DNA of 29,558 bases from Welwitschia mirabilis (Eukaryota; Gnetophyta; Gnetopsida; Welwitschiales), in the NCBI GenBank assembly GCA_051453625.1, contig JBOZIK010000001.1:26127647-26157204 (forward strand), given 5' to 3'. The position numbers and the translations under genes are program-made. Shown here one piece after another: positions 1 through 9,877 of this stretch. Below the pieces are notes generated by a model. That model had not been told where the DNA came from. It saw only the letters and a list, made by a program, of their open reading frames with translations, and did no database searches. Every line of letters starts with the position of its first letter. Positions within the stretch are counted from its first letter, which is position 1.

Positions 1-284
1 TGGATCAGATTTAGCTTCCTTAAATATCCTTGGTTATACTTAAGATAGTAGAGGAATATGAGCACTAAAATTTTTAAGAGAGTTCCTAGTGATAATACCT
101 TGCTGAACATTTTTAATGATTTAGTCTAAAGGATGATCCTTGAGTTCTTGGATTTCTAGTATTGACTTATCTCTTGAGTTATCTCTATTTTGGTAGAAAT
201 AAGAGGAAGGAACTAAATGTCCATTAGGTTCAAAGGATTTTGAGATATCTAAAACATCATTGATTTTTACATTTATAGATTCTT
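1..284 (-). pseudogene. copia integrase/reverse transcriptase junction (partial, broken)
   Basis: The minus strand continues the copia polyprotein past the integrase domain. A stretch reading KSFEPNGHLVPSSYFYQNRD (about 181-240) is the variable linker between integrase and reverse transcriptase. The last codons at 1-60 read PRIFKEAKSDP after two stops. This fits the entry into the copia reverse transcriptase domain, where relatives have a Glu-Pro, then a Lys-Glu-Ala motif, before the polymerase fold. At least three stops interrupt this segment, two of them where relatives carry Gln. The polymerase catalytic region lies beyond the left edge, so nothing can be said about it. Confidence 0.7.
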
Positions 285-1340
285 CTATATGAAGGGTATT
301 TTATTAAATACTCTATAAGCTCTACTTAATTGAGAGTACTCCAAAAAAATTCCTTCATCAAATTTAAAATTAAATTTTACTAACTCCTCTCTATCTCTCA
401 GAATGAAGCACTTACTTCCAAAGGTTTTGAAATAAGATATATTTGGCTTCTTTCCTTTACAAAGTTCATAGGGAGCTTTAGAAGTTCCAGGCCTTAAATA
501 AACTCTATTTGAAATATGACAAGCCATGTTTACTGATTCAATCCAAAATCATTTTGGAATAGCTGTGTCATTTAACATAACTCTTATCAGATCTAGTAAA
601 GTTTTATTTTTTTTCTTTCAGCTATCCATTTTGTTGAGAGGTTTGTAGAGCTGAGAACTCATGGTCAATTCCATTAGAGTTGCAATACAATTTGAATCTT
701 TCATTTTCAAAATCTCTACCATGATCACCCCAAATTTTCTTAATTACATATCCCTTTTAAGTTTGGAGTTTCTTGCAAATTCTAACAAAATTATCATACT
801 CATTAGATTTTACATGAAGAAAGGCTACCTACGAAAATCTAGAAAAATCATCAACCATAATTTAAAAAAAATATCTTTTTCTAGATAAGCTTATCATTTA
901 AATAGGGTCAATCAAATCCATATGAATTAAATATAATAGGTTACTAGTAGTAATATCACTAATCCTTTTATGAAATGTTCTGGTTTGTTTCCCTTTTTGG
1001 CACATGTCACATAATTCTTTATAAGTAAAAGAAAGTTTTAGAAGATCCCTGACAATCTCATCATAACATATTTTTTTCAAAATACCATAACTAATGTGAC
1101 CTAAACATTGATGCCAGATGATGTCTTCTTGAATACGAAAAGAGAGACAAGTAGAATTATTTAATTGATTTAAATATTTAACATTTTTGTGTCTATTTTC
1201 TACAAGTAATAGCTGATCCATTTCACCATGTTTTACTGTACACTTATTTTTATAAAAAGATACTTTATGACCTTTATCGCAAATTTGACTAATGCTTAAT
1301 AGATTATGCTTTAGCCATTCACAAATAACACATTATAAAT
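285..1340 (-). pseudogene. copia integrase (pre-integrase zinc domain plus DDE core), broken
   Basis: Integrase inserts retroelement cDNA into the host chromosome. The longest open stretch, 898-1221, is the pre-integrase zinc-binding region: it shows WHQCLGHISYGILKK (the two His) and CDMCQKGKQ (the two Cys). It runs into HMDLIDP, which holds the first catalytic Asp. A second block shows GDHGRDFENERF, with the second catalytic Asp codon at 724-726, followed by HEFSALQTSQQNG just before the expected catalytic Glu near 620. The Asp-to-Asp spacing of about 60 codons suits copia integrases. A third block, 285-527, reads ISNRVYLRPGTSKAPYE and FKTFGSKCFILRDREE, the conserved C-terminal part. Between the blocks the frame is broken by many stops (including a TGA at a Trp position near 552) and by at least two frameshifts. 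Confidence 0.88.
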
Positions 1341-1530
1341 ATTTGGTAAATTACCTCTACCGATGCTTCCAATGCCTTCAATCTGAGTTCTTCCATTATC
1401 TCTAAAAGTCACTTCTCCTCCATTGTATTTCTTGAATTTGATAAAATTGGACTTATCACCTATTATATGTCTAGAACAACATTCTCAAAATACTAGCATG
1501 AATGATTAGTTACTTTTAAAACCATTTAAA
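1341..1530 (-). pseudogene. copia aspartic protease remnant
   Basis: This lies just upstream of the integrase zinc region on the minus strand. It reads CCSRHIIGDKSNF followed by KKYNGGEVTFRDNGRTQIEG, the standard stretch after the catalytic Asp-Ser-Gly of copia proteases. Where Asp-Ser-Gly is expected (around 1478-1490) the sequence gives a stop, Glu and Cys, so the active site is destroyed. One base is also missing before WLKHNLLSISQICDKGHKV (about 1280-1320), which shifts the frame between the protease end and the integrase start. In relatives the enzyme would cleave the Gag-Pol polyprotein. Confidence 0.75.
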
Positions 1531-2284
1531 TTAATATGTTTTTGTTTGAGAACTTTTTAATCCACTTCGGGCATTTATTGTTATTTTCTTATTGATTAGA
1601 CTTTGAAGAAAACGTAAATGTAAAACCTAACATGAAGTGAGAAAATCAACTTTTGCGAAAAATATAATAAATCTTAGAATGACATTTTTTATTGTAATAA
1701 TGGCTGGTAATGTTTGCTAAAGAGTATTTTGAGTTCAATTTAGACAAAGATTTGGGATATAAATTATGATAAGAATGAAACATGCTATGGAAATGTTTGC
1801 TAGACACAGTTCCTTTAAGCAGCAGGGAATTTGAGTCAAGTTTATTTTTCAAATCTCTGATTTCCTTTTCTTTAATCTCAATCTTATCTTATAGATTTTT
1901 GTTTTCTTTCCTCAGATTATTTACTCTATGAGCCAAATTTTGATATTCCATATAAAGTTCCATCTTTATTTCATTTAGTGAATTAATAAATAAATTAATG
2001 ATGGGTGAAGAGCATATCTTTTCATCTATAAAAGCCATGAGAGAGATTTCACCCCATTTTCAATCTGAGTTTTGTTCACTCTCACTTTTTTCATTGTCCC
2101 ATGTTGCTGACAAGATTTTCTTTCCTTTTCTTTTATCATTCTTTTTTTTGTTTAGGCTGATACTTGGCATGTGACTAAAACCTTGATAGGAATATCACTG
2201 GATCTCTCATCATCCTTGTTATTTTATTCTTCGTGATCTTCTAGATTGACTTCCATTTTATCGTCACTACCTGAAACATCTAAA
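1531..2284 (-). pseudogene. copia gag-to-protease linker, degenerate
   Basis: This polar, Lys/Asn/Glu-rich region lies between the recognisable gag core and the protease. The longest open piece, 1646-1852, ends in a stop. Upstream of it the same frame reads MELYMEYQNLAHRVNNLRKE and then a Lys/Glu-rich heptad-like stretch, suggesting a coiled coil. I found no intact CCHC zinc knuckle, although relatives usually carry one near here. Coding signal fades and stops are frequent. The boundaries are approximate. Confidence 0.5.
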
Positions 2285-3043
2285 TCTTTTAGCTAGAAGA
2301 GCCACTTCATCTTCGCTTTCTGGTTCTTTGTCAGATTCATCCTTGTTATTTAGGGTCTCATGAGTAGCTGTCAAAACCAAATTTTTCTTCTTTTTCTTTT
2401 TAAACTTTAGTTTAAATGTATGAATATTTCCTTAGAGTCCATCCATTTTCATGATGTTTAGGTTCTTACTTTCTTCAATGGCCATTACTTTGGACTTGAA
2501 TCTTTTTGGTAGAGATCTTAAAGCTTTATGAACTACTCTTGATTCTTCTATAATTTTCAACTAATCCATGCATAAAATTAATAATATCTATTAGTTTTAT
2601 AAAAAATCATTTATACCTTTATATTCTTTTATCTTGAGATCTTTAAACTGGGTGATAAACATCTAAAGCTTAGTCTGCTTTACTAGGCTAGTTCCTTCAT
2701 GAACAGTCTGCAAGATATCCTATGTTTCTTTTGCAGTGGTGTAATTAACTACTCTTTTGAAATCTTCAGGACCTATGGCACAAAAAATGGCATTTAGTCC
2801 TTTAAAGTTGCAAGATGCTGCTAACTTTTCATTAGGTATCCATTTGTCCTTTCTCTTCAAAGTAGTTAACTTGGTTAAAGGATCTTACACAGTGGGAAGA
2901 CAATAGCCATTAATAATAGACTCCCATATTTTAAGGTCAATTGATTAAATAAAGACCCTCATTTTTGCCTTCCAATAACCATAGTTGGTTCCATCAAAGA
3001 CTTGAGGCCTTATGACAAAATTTCCTTCCAAGGGCTGACTCAT
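2285..3043 (-). pseudogene. copia Gag (UBN2-type) with in-frame stops
   Basis: Gag would form the virus-like particle around the element RNA. The start is the ATG at 3041-3043, 48 bases inside the primer-binding site, and the product begins MSQPLEGNFVIRPQVFDGTN. It continues with YGYWKAKMRVFI, SIDLKIWESIINGYCLP, NAIFCAIGPEDFKRVVNYTT, then LRSLPKRFKSKVMAIEESK near 2470-2520: the order of conserved blocks in UBN2/DUF4219-type copia Gag. About 250 codons stay in one frame without a frameshift. Stops interrupt it at 2945-2947, 2885-2887, 2720-2722 and 2663-2665, then at several places around 2590 and near 2430. The first four lie where Gln or Trp codons are expected, so each is explained by one C-to-T or G-to-A change. 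An acidic stretch (ESDKEPESEDEVALLAKRF) ends the recognisable part. Confidence 0.85.
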
Positions 3044-3090
3044 TTTCTAGGGTAGATTGGAGCATAGATCTATTAGGATTTGTTACTTAA

Positions 3091-3106
3091 CCTCACTCTA
3101 ATACCA
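3091..3106 (-). other. copia primer-binding site (initiator tRNA-Met type)
   Basis: The minus strand reads TGGTATTAGAGTGAGG. It starts two bases inside the LTR end (the TG of the LTR is at 3109-3110 on the plus strand). It matches the usual plant copia primer-binding site for initiator tRNA-Met (TGGTATCAGAGC) with a C-to-T change. It fixes the inner LTR boundary and the element's direction. Confidence 0.8.
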
Positions 3107-3569
3107 ATTGATAAATACAGATCGACCCTAAAGGGTAGTGAATAGGTCTTAACACCAAAATTCATCCTCTTCAAAACCTGTAAATAAAAATCAATTGTAC
3201 CAACATAAGTGCAAGATATTTTAATGGTGGATAGACATCATCCTTCATCCCCTTAGAACTCCTGTCCCTGGCTGGCATATATTAACCTCGATAACTAGTT
3301 TGTAGGCTTACCATAAATCTATTCCATCATTAAAGAATTTTTGAGCTAATTCACAACCATAATAGAAAGAAAGTAAGCTGAGTGCACAAATGCACAGATA
3401 TGCTTTCAAGTAGTATAGTAAGCTCTTATAATGAATTGTGCAATAAGGAACTCAAACAGAAATCTGAATTCACAGTTTATTTAGGTACAAAAATTGATTG
3501 ATGTGATAGTTTTATTCTTATTTTTGTTTGTGTGAAAAAGGGAAGGCCTTCCTTTTGAGTGGAAGAATG

Positions 3570-3577
3570 TTTAAATA
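3570..3577 (-). promoter_or_regulatory. TATA box of copia LTR promoter
   Basis: The minus strand reads TATTTAAA followed by CATTCTTCC. It lies between the motif array (upstream) and the gag leader (downstream), as a U3 promoter should. No transcript evidence is available. Confidence 0.5.
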
Positions 3578-3710
3578 GATAAATTACACAAGATAACTAT
3601 TAAGAGAAGGGAAGTGTACTGTTGTAGAACATTTCACTTTTTTTGGATGAACCGTTAACAACATAATGGTTATATTTGTAATATGTCAAGTCAACCGCAA
3701 AATAATCTTA

Positions 3711-4360
3711 ATCGTCCTAGTATCTGGTTAACCTTATTTATTTACTCCAGTTGCCCTTGTTTGATTCAGATATGTTATAGATTTAAACAGTAACATTAGG
3801 TCGCCCTAAGTTTGTTTATTCGATCGCCCTTATTTGATGCAGATTTCTTAGTCTAGAGTAGATGAACTTTCGGTCACCCTTATGTAAATATCTGATTAAC
3901 CTTAAATAAGTTTCCCTTAATTGATAAACTAGTAAACATTATATAGGTACATTCTGGGCAGTATGTGGTCATCCTTGAATAACTGTTCGGTTGCCCTTAC
4001 TATCAGGAGACTGAACTTTATAGATTATAGTACGGTCACCCTTGAATTTTATGAGCGGTCACCTGAGTTTATCTCAGTCTATTACAGAATTAAAACTAGG
4101 TCGTCCTAGGCATTATACACAATCATCCATGCTGGAACCGGTCTTCTTTTTTATTTAGTATTTAGGCTGCCCTTTAGTTTAATGTTGATCACTTGAACCT
4201 AAAGAAGTTTATAGTGTTTAATAGTCTGGTCGCTCTATAGTTTATTTTCGGTCACCCAAACCTTAAGTAGTTTATAGTACTTAATAGTCTGATTGCCCTA
4301 TAGTTTAATGTCAATCACCCGAACTTGAAGCAGTTTACAATACTTAATAGTCCAGTCACC
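3711..4360. repeat. degenerate GGTC(A/G)CCC motif array in the copia LTR
   Basis: More than fifteen variants of a 10-base motif, GGTC(A/G)CCCT(T/A), recur every 20-60 bases on the plus strand. Examples: 3799 (ggtcgcccta), 3822 (gatcgccctt), 3871 (cggtcaccct), 3967 (ggtcatcctt), 3988 (cggttgccct), 4033 (cggtcaccct), 4099 (ggtcgtccta), 4228, 4249, 4291 and 4352. Read in element orientation the core is GGG(T/C)GACC, lying upstream of the TATA box. The spacing is irregular on the left and becomes a regular 63-bp tandem repeat on the right. Confidence 0.75.
4165..4353. repeat. 63-bp tandem repeat, three copies
   Basis: Three consecutive units of exactly 63 bp occupy 4165-4227, 4228-4290 and 4291-4353. 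Each carries a GGTCGCCC-like motif at its start, a GGTCACCC-like motif about 22 bases in, and a shared AGTTTATAGTACTTAATAGT tail. The copies differ at many positions, so the duplications are old. A further GTCACCC follows the third copy. Confidence 0.85.
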
Positions 4361-4400
4361 CAAATGTGTATAGCAATTGTCTGGTTCTAGAAAATCTCTG

Positions 4401-6178
4401 TATAATGACTAACTACACAAAAACTCATTAATTTAATCAATGACAATAGGTTCTCAATAGTTAGCATTTACTCTTTAGATTTAACCTTTTTGAATGGTCA
4501 TAATTGACCTAGTATTATTTTTTTAACTCTATTTCTAATTATCTTAGGGCTTTTTGATAAGAATTTGTTACTTCATTAAAAATATTTTTCTTGTTAATGT
4601 AATTAATCCATTTTCTTTAAAAAAATTCATTAAGAATGTTTCACTAATTTTTGCCTCTCTCTAAATTTTCTTTTATTTTTCCTTTTTTATTCTTAATAAT
4701 TTAAAGGACATTTTAAATGCTTTTAAAATAAATTCATTTAAAAAATATATATATATACATCCATATCCTTCATTATAGAATTATTTCAATGATGAACTTT
4801 AAAAAAAATATTTGTAACTTTGAAGTTAGATTTTTATTTTTTACATTTGATTTAGGTATGTTTTTCTTCATCATAACTTTAAGATTTTAATTAGCATTGG
4901 TAATTGATTATGCTAACATACCTTATTCTAAAAAATGAATAACTAAGAAAACTTTGCTTTACTTGATGTTTTTTCTTCAAATAACATTACTTAGGTTTAT
5001 TCTTGACTTGTTTTTTACTTATACTTTTAGGAACCTTCATACTTATTATATTATTCAATTATTTTTTTTCTTCTTTGGAGAACTATAACACTATAAAGCT
5101 ATGTATAATTTTTAGAGAAGCTTGACCTACTCTACAAAAAGCAAGATATGTGAAAAATGTAGAGTCCAACTAAAAAAGAGGATAACATCATTTTGACTAA
5201 ATAAATTTATATGATTATATAATTATCAGAAACTTGTGACATCTTCAAGGAACCAAAAAAAAATATGGCATCATATTTAATTTTATAATAAATTCTATTT
5301 CTTATTACTAGTTATGTTAAAAGATTCTTATGGAATATATCATTTTAAATATATAAATTTCTAAAAATGCTATTATATATAAATATAATCTCTACCTTAA
5401 TATCTACTTTAACTATCTATTTTTAAATATAGAAAAAATGAGAGAACCAAGGAAGATTATAGGGGTTGATAAATTATAGTTTAATAAGCATAAATATTAT
5501 CATAAGAAAAAAGCAAAATGATCTTAGATATGTGAAAGTTTGAAGCAAGGCTGTCCCTAACCATAAACATCATACCTTCATAAACATAATTTACAAGCAC
5601 ATTCTAGTAGAGACTATAATATACTTTAACATATGAAAGACCTATGATGTTTCAGAAGCTATTACTAAAAGTATGTAATGTGTAGTAAATCCCCTCCGTT
5701 GGCCATGTTTCCTTCCTTTTCCTTAATATGATACTAGTAAGGCACTTTAAAATTCTTATCTTCAATAAAACATATAACATCATAAGTTTATTAAGAATAA
5801 GAATGATTTATTTATTTGTTTGTCAATAATGCACTTCTTTATAAGGAGCATGATATTTTTACTATGATTAATTCTATCCACTTCCACTTTCATTCATGTT
5901 GTATTTATTAAAAAGAAATAAAATTCATAAAAACCATTATTGTATTTTATAGTAAAAATCTTTAATAAGATTATTTTGTACCTTATATTGTATTATATAT
6001 TATTTGCCTTAATTATTATGGTTTTTTAAGAAAATAATTATTCATATTTTTAATGTTAATAAATCCATTTTTTAAAGACCTTTTATTAATAATGATTTCC
6101 TTCTTTCTTAGTAAACATTTTAGGAAACATTTTATTTCACACATGCAAATATAAATACTCATATTTTTTTGTCATAGG
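4401..6178. other. AT-rich intergenic stretch, no gene seen
   Basis: Very AT-rich sequence between the two retroelements. It has scattered homopolymer runs and a short (AT)n at about 4745-4757. No open frame with coding character, RNA gene or repeat boundary was recognised. Confidence 0.6.
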
Positions 6179-6183
6179 ATGAT
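6179..6183. other. target-site duplication, left copy (ATGAT)
   Basis: The five bases ATGAT directly precede the TG of the left LTR at 6184. They match exactly the five bases that follow the right LTR end at 14597. Confidence 0.7.
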
Positions 6184-6999
6184 TGCAATGCAAAAATATC
6201 CCTAACTCTACTTGCTTTCAGCCTTAACAAAGGTCACCCTAGATAATCTATATCACCCAAGAAATCATTACTAGATCAAGGGCAACATTAGACTATAAGA
6301 TCATAAGAAAATCTAACATGCAAACATCAAAAAAAAAAAAGCCAAGATTTATATTAAAAGAGTAACAAGTATCTCGGTTACAAAATAATCGACTGTCAAT
6401 AGAAGATACATAGCCTTCCACCAAGTGCACATCTTTTTGCAATGCTCAAGATAGATCGTCTACCCTTTACTCTCCTATCACGAGAATATCCGGTGCATAG
6501 AATATGAGAAGGAGAGTCGAGGGGAATATTATTTATAAGAAAATATAGCAGAAAAGGACAAATAGTAAGTGTGGTTAGGCACACTCATAAATGACTTAGA
6601 AATGGATGAAATGATTTAGGGAATCTACCTTAGTACATTTGGGCTATTATCTAAATGACCATGAAGATGACAATATATTATAGAATATTCTCGAAATGAT
6701 AACTCAATAATCCACATCAGCAGTCATCGTTCTACCTGTTGTTGGGATGATGAAGAGGACGATGGTCTTTTTTGATTATTTTCTTGAGGAGAAACTTAGT
6801 ATTTTTATCATGAATCCTTCTTAAAATCTCTGTTCATCAGAAATTGCCTTTGATGCATCAAATTTGGATAAGAATTACACTTTTCCAAGATTTCTTCTTG
6901 TATCTCTAAAATCCTCAAAATTGTACCTAAACCTATATATAAGTCCTGTAAGACAACTCATAAAATTCCATCAAATAATCATAAATTGGAAGTGCAACA
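6184..6999 (-). repeat. gypsy 3' LTR (816 bp, lacks 247 bp of the U5 end)
   Basis: Matches 13755-14597 from its TG (tgcaatgcaaaaatatccc) to its outer GCAACA, with small indels. In element orientation it starts TGTTGCAC, directly after the polypurine tract, and ends ...CATTGCA. A TATAAATA-type box is at 6530-6538. Compared with the 5' LTR as defined by the primer-binding site (13508-14597), it lacks the last 247 bases of U5. Confidence 0.82.
6530..6538 (-). promoter_or_regulatory. TATA box in gypsy 3' LTR
   Basis: The minus strand reads TTATAAATA, conserved at the same place in the other LTR (14112-14120). About 460 bases of U3 lie upstream. A second TATA-like motif (CTTATATATAGG, 6932-6943 and 14530-14541) is also conserved in both LTRs, but sits only about 56 bases inside the LTR start, less likely for a U3 promoter. 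Confidence 0.5.
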
Positions 7000-7010
7000 T
7001 AGCCCCCTAC
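7000..7010 (-). other. polypurine tract of gypsy element
   Basis: The minus strand reads GTAGGGGGCTA immediately before the LTR start TGTTGCAC. A G-rich purine run here primes plus-strand synthesis in gypsy elements. Confidence 0.65.
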
Positions 7011-8118
7011 TTAGCATTTGTCAATCCTTGACTCATAAACACATCACATGGATAGATAACAAGTAATGCATAATGTGTATGAAAATTTTGAAATTCTTTT
7101 GCTATGAAAGCTTTGAATTAAGTTAAAAATTTTTGAAAAATGAGCCATAAAAATGGGTCTTTACCCTCTCTCCCAAAGAAAAAGCAATATGTCCCATATT
7201 GGAAAATAAAGAAAAGAAAGTAAACAGGAGTGGGAAGATAGGTAATGGAAACAAGGATAATTTTCAAAACAAAGTGCAAAACTAAGTAATGTCAGATTTG
7301 AAAAATATAAATCAATGAAATAGTCTAATAAAAAGAATGGACAATAAAAATGTTTCATCATGAAAAGCACATGAGCAGCACTTATAACACCAAAAATATA
7401 AAGAAAATAACACTTATCTAAACAAGAAATTACCTCTTATTGAAAACTAAAACAAGGAAAACATGTTAAGAAAATATAGTAATAACGTTGAAATAACTAA
7501 ACAAACTATAAAAGAAAATAAGAAGGATGGGTATAAGATAACATAAATAAAAGATAGGTCACCAATCTAATATTTTAACCTAGCAAATTCCCAGAAAAGA
7601 AATCATAACATCACTTAATGTAAAAAATGTATGACTTTAATGTACAAAAGTTCCATTCGATAAGGCATTAATTATGATTATGCTAGATTAATATGCTTTA
7701 AATAATTAATGGTTAAACCAAAGAATTGCTTAAAAATGAACTCTCTTACCATCATCTCAAAACAAACATCCAAATCTCAAGAAGTAAATGATCATGTAAA
7801 AAGACTAAGAGTCTAGGAAATAAGTAATACCTCTGATGATATCAGGAACACCACTGATCCCATAGCCTTAAAGTTTAAATACAATTTTATTATCCATGAT
7901 GAGAGGAGTGTAACCACAGTCAAAGAAGTAAGGACCTACGAAGCATGACCAGCTAACCTTCCAGTGGAGTACCCACAGCTACCATATTATAATCCTAAAG
8001 GCTCTTCTCAAAAATATTTGACCCAGTGTACTTATGATAGGACATCACAATTACCATGTTTTGAGATATCATAAATATAAAACATCATGTTCTTTATTTC
8101 AATTTTTTTTTACAATAA

Positions 8119-8302
8119 NNNNNNNNNNNNNNNNNNNNNNNNNNNNNNNNNNNNNNNNNNNNNNNNNNNNNNNNNNNNNNNNNNNNNNNNNNNNNNNNNN
8201 NNNNNNNNNNNNNNNNNNNNNNNNNNNNNNNNNNNNNNNNNNNNNNNNNNNNNNNNNNNNNNNNNNNNNNNNNNNNNNNNNNNNNNNNNNNNNNNNNNNN
8301 NN
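8119..8302. other. assembly gap (184 N)
   Basis: Unsequenced stretch inside the gypsy 3' untranslated region. Open frames read through it are artefacts. Confidence 0.99.
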
Positions 8303-8530
8303 TTTTACCACTAAAATTGCCAACTCAAAAGATTAGTCATTGAAATAAATACATAAGTCATAATAATCTTTCAAAGGAAAAGGCTAAGAGAAAATTTAGA
8401 TGGTTTACTCATGAAATTCCAATTTTTGTCCATTTACTTCCTACAATTCTCAAGCAGTCAAGTCAGAAATCTTAACAGAGCTATAAAAATGTATTTTAAA
8501 TAATAAAAAATAAAAATCAACATTTTATTG

Positions 8531-8730
8531 ATTGTCATCCTGCTCGTCGTCCAGACAACAGAGAGGACGACAGAGATAGAGAAACAAAAAATTCTTAGAA
8601 AAGATAGAAATTTATTAAAAATCTAAAAAATCAACAAAACTAACTATCATCCATCTTGTCTTAGGAACAATAGGAGAGACAACAGATTATTATTAGAGAA
8701 ATAGAAAACAGAGACTGCAAATAAAAACAA
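8531..8730. repeat. hairpin repeats, 3' side (two units)
   Basis: Two units about 116 bp apart each start with a TCATCC motif and contain a short hairpin. In the first, GTCGTCC (8546-8552) pairs with GGACGAC (8565-8571) across a 12-base loop. In the second, TTGTCT (8656-8661) pairs with AGACAA (8677-8682). A-rich spacers (gatagaaa, aaaacagaga) follow each hairpin. The same type of unit recurs at 13071-13400. Confidence 0.65.
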
Positions 8731-8885
8731 AAATAGAAATCAGAAAATGAAATTTGAGACTATCAAAATAGAAAACTGAAAGGAAAATAAGCAAGAAAAT
8801 TTTATTTAAAATCCTAAATCTAAAAACACACTCTTTATTAAAAATAAAGAAAGGAAAATCAAGGATCTATTGTGTTCTCAAGTTT

Positions 8886-9746
8886 NNNNNNNNNNNNNNN
8901 NNNNNNNNNNNNNNNNNNNNNNNNNNNNNNNNNNNNNNNNNNNNNNNNNNNNNNNNNNNNNNNNNNNNNNNNNNNNNNNNNNNNNNNNNNNNNNNNNNNN
9001 NNNNNNNNNNNNNNNNNNNNNNNNNNNNNNNNNNNNNNNNNNNNNNNNNNNNNNNNNNNNNNNNNNNNNNNNNNNNNNNNNNNNNNNNNNNNNNNNNNNN
9101 NNNNNNNNNNNNNNNNNNNNNNNNNNNNNNNNNNNNNNNNNNNNNNNNNNNNNNNNNNNNNNNNNNNNNNNNNNNNNNNNNNNNNNNNNNNNNNNNNNNN
9201 NNNNNNNNNNNNNNNNNNNNNNNNNNNNNNNNNNNNNNNNNNNNNNNNNNNNNNNNNNNNNNNNNNNNNNNNNNNNNNNNNNNNNNNNNNNNNNNNNNNN
9301 NNNNNNNNNNNNNNNNNNNNNNNNNNNNNNNNNNNNNNNNNNNNNNNNNNNNNNNNNNNNNNNNNNNNNNNNNNNNNNNNNNNNNNNNNNNNNNNNNNNN
9401 NNNNNNNNNNNNNNNNNNNNNNNNNNNNNNNNNNNNNNNNNNNNNNNNNNNNNNNNNNNNNNNNNNNNNNNNNNNNNNNNNNNNNNNNNNNNNNNNNNNN
9501 NNNNNNNNNNNNNNNNNNNNNNNNNNNNNNNNNNNNNNNNNNNNNNNNNNNNNNNNNNNNNNNNNNNNNNNNNNNNNNNNNNNNNNNNNNNNNNNNNNNN
9601 NNNNNNNNNNNNNNNNNNNNNNNNNNNNNNNNNNNNNNNNNNNNNNNNNNNNNNNNNNNNNNNNNNNNNNNNNNNNNNNNNNNNNNNNNNNNNNNNNNNN
9701 NNNNNNNNNNNNNNNNNNNNNNNNNNNNNNNNNNNNNNNNNNNNNN
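8886..9746. other. assembly gap (861 N)
   Basis: Unsequenced stretch just downstream of the gypsy protease. If its length is right it is too short to hold reverse transcriptase, RNase H and integrase together. Confidence 0.99.
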
Positions 9747-9877
9747 GAGAGAAATGGTAACTTTGGTAAAAAATTTTCATGAAATGCAAGAATTTTACCT
9801 TCAAGTTTATTGAAAACATTTTTCTTTTTCAATTTATGATTTTTAATTTTTGGCTTATGAAATGGACAATCTCCCTC

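Larger units (their letters stand above)
1..4400 (-). mobile_element. Ty1/copia LTR retrotransposon, 5' part, degenerate
   Basis: A decayed copia-type element read on the minus strand and cut by the left window edge. From right to left: LTR (from 3109 upward), primer-binding site (3091-3106), gag (3043 to about 2285), a long linker, a protease remnant (around 1500), integrase (about 1340 to 280) and the first residues of reverse transcriptase (1-60). Integrase placed before reverse transcriptase is the copia order. The long linker after gag, the large LTR and the residue pattern suggest the SIRE/Maximus lineage, but this is inference. In-frame stops and several frameshifts rule out function. 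The outer LTR end is uncertain: 4400 is a guess based on where the LTR-type motif array stops. The other LTR is outside the window, so no target-site duplication can be checked. Confidence 0.88.
3109..4400 (-). repeat. copia 5' LTR (outer boundary uncertain)
   Basis: The inner end is well placed: TGATAAATACAG at 3109 sits two bases from the primer-binding site, so in element orientation the LTR ends in ...TTTATCA. A TATA-like box lies at 3570-3577 and a motif array at about 3711-4360. This would make a U3 of roughly 800 bp and an R-U5 of roughly 460 bp. A perfect 12-bp palindrome (GGAAGGCCTTCC, 3541-3552) lies just downstream of the TATA box in element orientation, near the expected transcription start. 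The outer end is not identified because the partner LTR is not in the window. A TG start at 3662 (TGTTGTTAAC on the minus strand) is an alternative that would leave the motif array outside the LTR. Confidence 0.65.
7011..9745 (-). other. 3' untranslated region of gypsy element with two gaps
   Basis: Long A-rich internal region between the polypurine tract and the protease. No reverse transcriptase, RNase H, integrase or envelope-like frame could be read in the visible parts (7011-8118, 8303-8885). It contains gaps of 184 bases (8119-8302) and 861 bases (8886-9746). A hydrophobic open frame at 7161-7370 on the minus strand has no recognisable family and is probably chance. Hairpin repeats occur at 8531-8730. 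Confidence 0.6.

Noticed and set aside
661-888. Plus-strand 75-codon open frame
   Set aside because: It is the antisense of the copia integrase core, whose conserved residues read on the minus strand.
6396-6584. Minus-strand 62-codon open frame in the 3' LTR
   Set aside because: It lies within an LTR and is not conserved as an open frame in the other LTR.
8867-9832. Long open frames on both strands across 8867-9832, and similar ones over 8034-8336 and 10702-11733
   Set aside because: They are open only because runs of N contain no stop codons. The few real flanking residues are not evidence of a gene, except where gag or protease is recognisable on the minus strand.
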